9,006 nucleotides of DNA, taken from NCBI GenBank assembly GCA_005883775.1, contig VBEU01000016.1:4614-13619 (forward strand), given 5' to 3'. This DNA is from Chloroflexota bacterium (GTDB taxonomy: Bacteria; Chloroflexota; Limnocylindria; P2-11E). The position numbers were made by a program, and so were the translations under genes. A model generated the notes under the pieces. That model saw only the letters and a list, made by a program, of their open reading frames with translations. It did no database searches and had not been told where the DNA came from. Positions 5,882 to 9,006 of this stretch are shown in pieces. How positions within the stretch are numbered: the stretch's first letter is position 1; each line of letters begins with the position of its first letter.

Positions 5882-6822
5882 AGGTCGCAGTTACCGGCGG
5901 GACTGGCTTTGTCGGTCGGCATCTGGCGCGGGCACTTCTCGCGGATGGGAACGAGGTCACTCTCGTCGCACGCGGTATCGACCGACGCGACCCGTCGATC
6001 CTCGTGAGCGGTGCCACGTTCGTCGCGGCGCCAGCCGATGACGCCGAGTCGCTGCGTCGAGCGTTCGCCGGGTGTGAGGCCGTCGCCCATTTCGCGGGGA
6101 TCAACCGCGAGATCGGATCGCAGACGTACGAACGCGTGCACGTTCGGGGCACCGCGGTCGTCGTCGACGCGGCGCGCGCCGCGGGAGTGCGCAAGCTCGT
6201 GTATTTGAGCTTCTTGCGGGCTCGGCCGGGATGTGGGTCGCCATATCACGAATCGAAATGGGCTGCGGAGGAGATCGTTCGCACGTCCGGCTTGGACTAC
6301 ACGATCCTGAAATCAGGGGTCATCTACGGCCGAGGCGATCACCTGCTCGATCACGTGAGCCGCGCCCTCTACACGTTTCCGTTCTTCCCTCTCGTCGGCC
6401 TGCGCCCGACGCGACTCCGACCGGTCTTCGTTGGCGACGTGGTACGGATCGCTCAGGCCGCCCTCATCGATCCTCGGCTCTCGCGGCGGACGGTCGCGGT
6501 ACTCGGACCGGAGGAGCTCGGTGCGGGCGACGCGATCAAGAAAATTGCGACCGCCGTGGGACGCACCGTCCCGGTCATCCCCACGCCGGTGATCTTTCAC
6601 CGCATGCTCGGCTGGCTCTTCGAGCGCACCATGACGATCCCGCTCGTCGCGGCGGCACAGGTGCGGATCCTTTCGGAGAGCGTCACCGAGCCGCTTCCGT
6701 TCGCAGAAGCTCCGCCCGCCGATCTCGTGCCGACAACGATGTTCTCGGTCGAGCGGATCCGTGCGGAGCTACCGCCTGCCGAACCGTTCGGCCTCCACGA
6801 TCTCCGCCTGTTCCAGCACTGA
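5878..6822 (+). CDS. NAD(P)-binding SDR / epimerase-type protein (NDUFA9-like atypical SDR)
   Basis: A 314-residue Rossmann-fold protein of the extended or atypical short-chain dehydrogenase group. The nucleotide-binding motif TGGTGFVG is at residues 6-13. A catalytic-type YxxxK pair is present as Y123 and K127 (YHESK). The central segment GLDYTILKSGVIYGRGDHLL and the later VGDVVRIAQAAL resemble the NDUFA9-like and NmrA-like proteins annotated as NAD-dependent epimerase/dehydratase or complex I NDUFA9-family proteins. A moderately hydrophobic stretch (about residues 158-178, ALYTFPFFPLVGL) may be a membrane-contact loop, as in NDUFA9 relatives. The substrate cannot be inferred. It overlaps the repressor gene by 4 bases and is probably its main target. 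It may act in redox or membrane-lipid metabolism, but that is a guess from family behaviour. Confidence 0.85.
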   Translation: MKVAVTGGTGFVGRHLARALLADGNEVTLVARGIDRRDPSILVSGATFVAAPADDAESLRRAFAGCEAVAHFAGINREIGSQTYERVHVRGTAVVVDAARAAGVRKLVYLSFLRARPGCGSPYHESKWAAEEIVRTSGLDYTILKSGVIYGRGDHLLDHVSRALYTFPFFPLVGLRPTRLRPVFVGDVVRIAQAALIDPRLSRRTVAVLGPEELGAGDAIKKIATAVGRTVPVIPTPVIFHRMLGWLFERTMTIPLVAAAQVRILSESVTEPLPFAEAPPADLVPTTMFSVERIRAELPPAEPFGLHDLRLFQH

Positions 6823-6831
6823 CCGCCTCGC

Positions 6832-6835
6832 GGAG
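6832..6835 (+). promoter_or_regulatory. recG: Ribosome-binding site candidate for recG
   Basis: GGAG in the 26-base gap after the SDR gene. It is 7 bases from an in-frame TTG at 6843 and 13 bases from the GTG at 6849. Spacing alone favours TTG, codon preference favours GTG; the two products differ by two residues. Confidence 0.4.
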
Positions 6836-6848
6836 CCATGCTTTGCAC

Positions 6849-9005
6849 GTGACACCGACCGCCGCCCGTACCAGAGCGGCTGATCCGCCCGCGACCTCGC
6901 TCGACCTTCCGGTCACTCGCATCCCCGGGATCGGCGCCGAGTCCGCGAAGCTCCTCGAGCGGATGAACATCCACACGATCGGCGACCTCCTCTGGCACCT
7001 GCCCTCGCGGTTCGACGACTTCTCCAAGTTCGTTCCCTTGCGCCGGCTCGTCCCGAACGCGAGTCAGACGGCCGTCGCGACCCTTGGGCGCATCTCGCAG
7101 CGCCGCACCGCGAGCGGCAAGCTCATGACCGAGGCCGAGCTCGCCGAGGAAGACGGCACGCCCACCGACGTTCGCGCGACGTGGTTCGGACGCGCGTTCG
7201 TCAAGGAGACGCACCGCGAGGGCGAGCGCGTGCGGATTTCCGGAAAGGTCAGATTCTTCGGCCGCACGCTGCAGTTCAGCCAGCCAACGCTCGAGCGCGC
7301 CGACGCCGAGGCCGTGCATACCGGACGGCTCGTCCCGATCTATCCGCTGACCGAAGGCATCAAGCCCGGCCAGATGCGTCGCTGGCTGCACACCGCGATC
7401 GAGGGCGGCATGCGACGGACGGGCCTCGTGGGGGAAGTGGCCGAGCCGCTGCCGCCGGCCATCCGCGAGCGGCACCGGCTTCCTGACATTGCGTCGGCCC
7501 TTCGGCAGGTCCACTTCCCTGACGATGTCGAGCGCTTGTTCGCGGCACGGCGAAGGCTCGCGTTCGACGAGCTTCTCGTGTTGCAGCTTGCTCTCGCGCA
7601 ACGGCGCGCGCGCTGGACCGCGCAGGCGTCGGCGCTCCCGCTCTTCGTTCCGGACGCGGAGCTTGCGAGGTGGATCGGCGAGCTGCCCTTCGCGCTCACC
7701 GGCGCGCAGCAAAAATCGTTTGGAGAGATCCGCGGGGACCTCGGAAAGCGCGTGCCGATGTCCCGCTTGCTCGAAGGCGACGTGGGCTCGGGGAAGACCG
7801 TCGTCGCGGCGCTCGCCGCGCGGATCGCGGCCGGCTCGGGGGCGCAGACCGCGCTCATGGCGCCGACCGAGCTTCTCGCCGAGCAGCACGCGCGATCGCT
7901 CGCCGCGCTCTTCGCGAACGGCGGCCCGACGCATGCGCTCCTTACATCCAGCGTCACCGGCGACCGGCGACGCGAGATCCTCGCGGGGCTCGCCGACGGG
8001 TCGATCGACGTCGCGGTCGGCACGCACGCCCTGGTCGAGGAGCACGTCGCGTTCAAGCGGCTCGCTCTTGCGGTCGTCGACGAACAGCATCGGTTCGGGG
8101 TTCGCCAGCGAGCGACATTCCGCGAGAAGGGGACCGGCACCGACCCCCACCTTCTGCTCACGACGGCGACGCCGATCCCGCAGACGCTGAATCAGACGAT
8201 CTACCGCGATCTCGACATTTCCGTGATCGACGAGCTCCCGCTCGGAAGACAACCGATCGTGACGCACCTTCGCACGCCGGAGCAGCTCCCGCGGGTCTGG
8301 GAAGGCGTTCGGCTGGCCGTAAGACGTGGCCAGCAGGCGTTCGTTGTGACGCCGCGGATCGATCCCGCCGAGGAGGGGGGCGACGACGTGCCCAGCGCGA
8401 TCGCGACCGAAAAGGATCTTCAGAAGGAGGAGCTTCGCGGGCTCCGCCTCGCGCTCATGCACGGCCGCATGCCCGCGAAAGAACGGGACGCGGTCATGCG
8501 CCGCTTCGCCGATGGGGAGGTCGACGTGCTCGTCGCGACGACGGTGGTCGAAGTGGGTATCGACATACCGAACGCCACGGTCATGGTCGTCCTCGGCGCG
8601 GAGCGTTTCGGCCTCGCGCAGCTGCACCAGCTTCGCGGGCGCATCGGGCGCGGATCGGAGCGTTCGTACTGCGTCCTCGTCTCCGACGCGTCGGACTCCG
8701 AGCGGCTCGCCGCGATGACCGCGAAGAAGCGCGACGATGACGGCCGCGAGGTGCCGCTCGACGGGTTCGACCTTGCGAAACGTGATCTCGCGATCCGTGG
8801 TGCCGGCGAGTTCCTCGGCGAGCGGCAGTCGGGTGTCCCCGAGCTGCGCATCGTCGATCTCGCGGATGTGGACCCCGAGCTCATCAGTGAAACTGCGGAA
8901 GAGGCCGATCGCATCCTCGCCGGCGATGCCGCGCTCGCGCGGTCCGAGCATGCCGAGCTCTCCCGCGCCGTCGATCAGCTCTGGCGCCGCTACGCGCTCG
9001 CCTGA
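6849..9005 (+). CDS. recG: ATP-dependent DNA helicase RecG
   Basis: RecG is a superfamily 2 DNA translocase that branch-migrates Holliday junctions and reverses stalled replication forks. The N-terminal wedge region opens with PVTRIPGIGAESAKLLERM and GDLLWHLPSRFDD, followed by the OB fold. Walker A is GDVGSGKT at residues 310-317, the Walker B box DEQH is at 411-414, and motif III is TTATPIPQTL, near 439-448. The second helicase domain has LALMHGRMPAKERDAVM, VATTVVEVGIDIPNA and HQLRGRIGRGSERSYCVLVSD. The end carries the RecG-specific DGFDLAKRDLAIRGAGEFLGERQSG. With 718 residues it is complete; the stop lies one base before the window end. GTG 6849 or TTG 6843 is the start. The 26-base gap after the SDR gene and the absence of a visible promoter suggest it is read from upstream. 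Confidence 0.97.
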   Translation: MTPTAARTRAADPPATSLDLPVTRIPGIGAESAKLLERMNIHTIGDLLWHLPSRFDDFSKFVPLRRLVPNASQTAVATLGRISQRRTASGKLMTEAELAEEDGTPTDVRATWFGRAFVKETHREGERVRISGKVRFFGRTLQFSQPTLERADAEAVHTGRLVPIYPLTEGIKPGQMRRWLHTAIEGGMRRTGLVGEVAEPLPPAIRERHRLPDIASALRQVHFPDDVERLFAARRRLAFDELLVLQLALAQRRARWTAQASALPLFVPDAELARWIGELPFALTGAQQKSFGEIRGDLGKRVPMSRLLEGDVGSGKTVVAALAARIAAGSGAQTALMAPTELLAEQHARSLAALFANGGPTHALLTSSVTGDRRREILAGLADGSIDVAVGTHALVEEHVAFKRLALAVVDEQHRFGVRQRATFREKGTGTDPHLLLTTATPIPQTLNQTIYRDLDISVIDELPLGRQPIVTHLRTPEQLPRVWEGVRLAVRRGQQAFVVTPRIDPAEEGGDDVPSAIATEKDLQKEELRGLRLALMHGRMPAKERDAVMRRFADGEVDVLVATTVVEVGIDIPNATVMVVLGAERFGLAQLHQLRGRIGRGSERSYCVLVSDASDSERLAAMTAKKRDDDGREVPLDGFDLAKRDLAIRGAGEFLGERQSGVPELRIVDLADVDPELISETAEEADRILAGDAALARSEHAELSRAVDQLWRRYALA

Positions 9006-9006
9006 T

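Noticed and set aside
6597..8951. 784-codon open frame antisense to recG
   Set aside because: RecG on the other strand has every helicase motif. The antisense product has no recognisable domain and the charged, low-complexity look of a GC-rich shadow.
1..9006. Search for CRISPR repeats, tRNA genes, insertion-sequence ends and toxin-antitoxin or defence genes
   Set aside because: I saw no regularly spaced repeats, no tRNA cloverleaf, no transposase motif and no defence domain. The window is housekeeping DNA apart from the exporter and the arsR-SDR pair.

Overview
This is a GC-rich bacterial chromosome segment, by eye about two thirds G+C, with almost no non-coding DNA. Nearly all of it is housekeeping: def, fmt, rlmN, rpmB, fakA and recG. 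In Bacillus subtilis the order is def-fmt-rsmB-rlmN-prpC-prkC-cpgA-rpe-thiN-rpmB-yloU-fakA-sdaAB-sdaAA-recG, so this window is a condensed and partly rearranged version of a conserved neighbourhood. High GC, rpmB divergent from fakA-recG, and an RlmN of the DGHHIESVLMP type suggest a Chloroflexota- or Actinomycetota-like organism. That placement is inference only; there is no rRNA here.

Layout. Positions 9-626 carry an intact peptide deformylase (def). An Fmt reading frame follows at once (about 632-1381), but it has no usable start codon and loses the end of its C-terminal domain. Around 1366-1381 the homology jumps, in another frame, into RlmN, which lacks its N-terminal domain but keeps its whole radical-SAM core and both catalytic cysteines (to 2190). 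A 59-residue ORF of unknown function (2187-2366) overlaps the rlmN stop. It meets the end of a minus-strand MFS exporter (2336-3619), and a hairpin lies in the convergent overlap. The exporter follows rpmB (3655-3861, minus strand). Divergently, with starts only about 25-35 bp away, fakA runs to 5523. A short AT-rich gap holds a palindromic operator and a promoter that would make a leaderless mRNA for an SdpR/ArsR-type repressor (5573-5881). The repressor overlaps an atypical SDR/NAD-epimerase gene (5878-6822) by 4 bp, and a complete recG follows (6849-9005).

How the genes relate. def and fmt form the N-formyl-methionine start/removal cycle, and rlmN modifies 23S rRNA and tRNA. fakA phosphorylates fatty acids for lipid synthesis, and recG remodels stalled replication forks. 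The arsR-SDR pair looks like a self-regulated insertion between fakA and recG, and it may place recG partly under the repressor. I found no mobile element, CRISPR array, tRNA or rRNA gene, and no evidence of a new defence system. The strongest anomaly is the fmt/rlmN deletion junction. It could be a real lesion or an assembly artefact, and two possible one-base deletions at gene starts (fmt, fakA) make the artefact reading worth testing first.
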